Shown here: positions 13,031 to 13,083 of the stretch, piece by piece
Position numbering within the stretch: the first letter of the stretch is position 1
How the letters are laid out: each line of letters begins with the position of its first letter
Position numbers and translations under genes: made by a program
The notes under the pieces: generated by a model
Seen by the model: only the letters and a program-made list of their open reading frames with translations
Databases searched by the model: none
Told to the model about the DNA's origin: nothing
Source of the DNA: Mailhella sp.
GTDB taxonomy: Bacteria; Desulfobacterota; Desulfovibrionia; Desulfovibrionales; Desulfovibrionaceae
DNA: 13,083 nt
NCBI GenBank assembly: GCA_020024815.1
Contig: JAHHTE010000041.1
Span: 1 to 13,083 of the forward strand
Direction: 5' to 3'

Positions 13031-13083
13031 GAGAGGGGAACTTTTGAAAAAGTTCCCCTCTCAAGCTCTCCTCTCAAAACTTT
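13031..13083. repeat. Desulfovibrio-like hairpin repeat, cut by window end
   Basis: GAGAGGGGAACTTT (13031-13044) pairs perfectly with AAAGTTCCCCTCTC (13049-13062) around TGAA. A third, partial echo (CTCTCCTCTCAAAACTTT, 13066-13083) follows to the window end. It is far more stable than needed here and has no U run after it on either strand. From memory, similar AACTTTT/AAAGTT hairpins beside runs of GAG/CTC are common between genes in Desulfovibrio genomes. Confidence 0.7.

Noticed and set aside
13031..13062. Perfect hairpin as an intrinsic terminator
   Set aside because: The T run precedes rather than follows it on the plus strand, and A follows on the minus strand; rpmB already has a proper terminator.

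Overview
The window looks like a low-GC member of the Desulfovibrionaceae (Lawsonia-like or another AT-rich Desulfovibrio relative). This is an inference from four things: an flgF-flgG-flgA-flgH block behind a sigma-54 type promoter, an LPS-type family 9 glycosyltransferase (so a Gram-negative envelope), an fmdB-purB-pyrE cluster, and a GAGAGGGGAACTTT hairpin at the right edge of a kind I remember from Desulfovibrio intergenic regions. Species cannot be assigned from the sequence alone.

Left part (1-4343). Four flagellar rod/ring genes run leftward as one unit. A GG-N10-GC promoter (3954-3969) precedes flgF and a strong intrinsic terminator (451-480) follows flgH. This complete unit is bracketed by two inverted copies of a roughly 120-bp repeat (315-435 and 3983-4100). 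The repeats are nearly identical in a 66-69 bp core, and both can be read without stops in the same frame, with a 3-nt indel. The flank outside the left copy holds extra sequence with an unusually GC-rich stretch (about 130-175).

Middle (4344-7687). A family 9 glycosyltransferase and an OsmC-family protein point left. A dGTP triphosphohydrolase gene (dgt) points right, divergent from osmC. Next comes a separate transcription unit for a 36-residue, 50% Lys/Arg protein, with its own Shine-Dalgarno sequence, probable promoter and strong terminator.

Right part (7772-12456). Five tightly spaced genes run rightward: an FmdB-type zinc ribbon protein (GTG start), purB, pyrE, a secreted L,D-transpeptidase-fold enzyme with two NTF2-like C-terminal repeats, and a membrane-anchored coiled-coil protein of unknown function. 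The first three concern nucleotide synthesis and a small regulator-like zinc ribbon. The last two look like a peptidoglycan-modifying pair that could affect cell shape.

Right edge (12457-13083). rpmB encodes ribosomal protein L28 of the four-cysteine type. It is preceded by a leader with small hairpins and followed by a structured 3' region, a textbook terminator and the Desulfovibrio-like hairpin repeat, which is cut by the window end. I see no tRNA, rRNA, CRISPR array, transposase or integrase gene.
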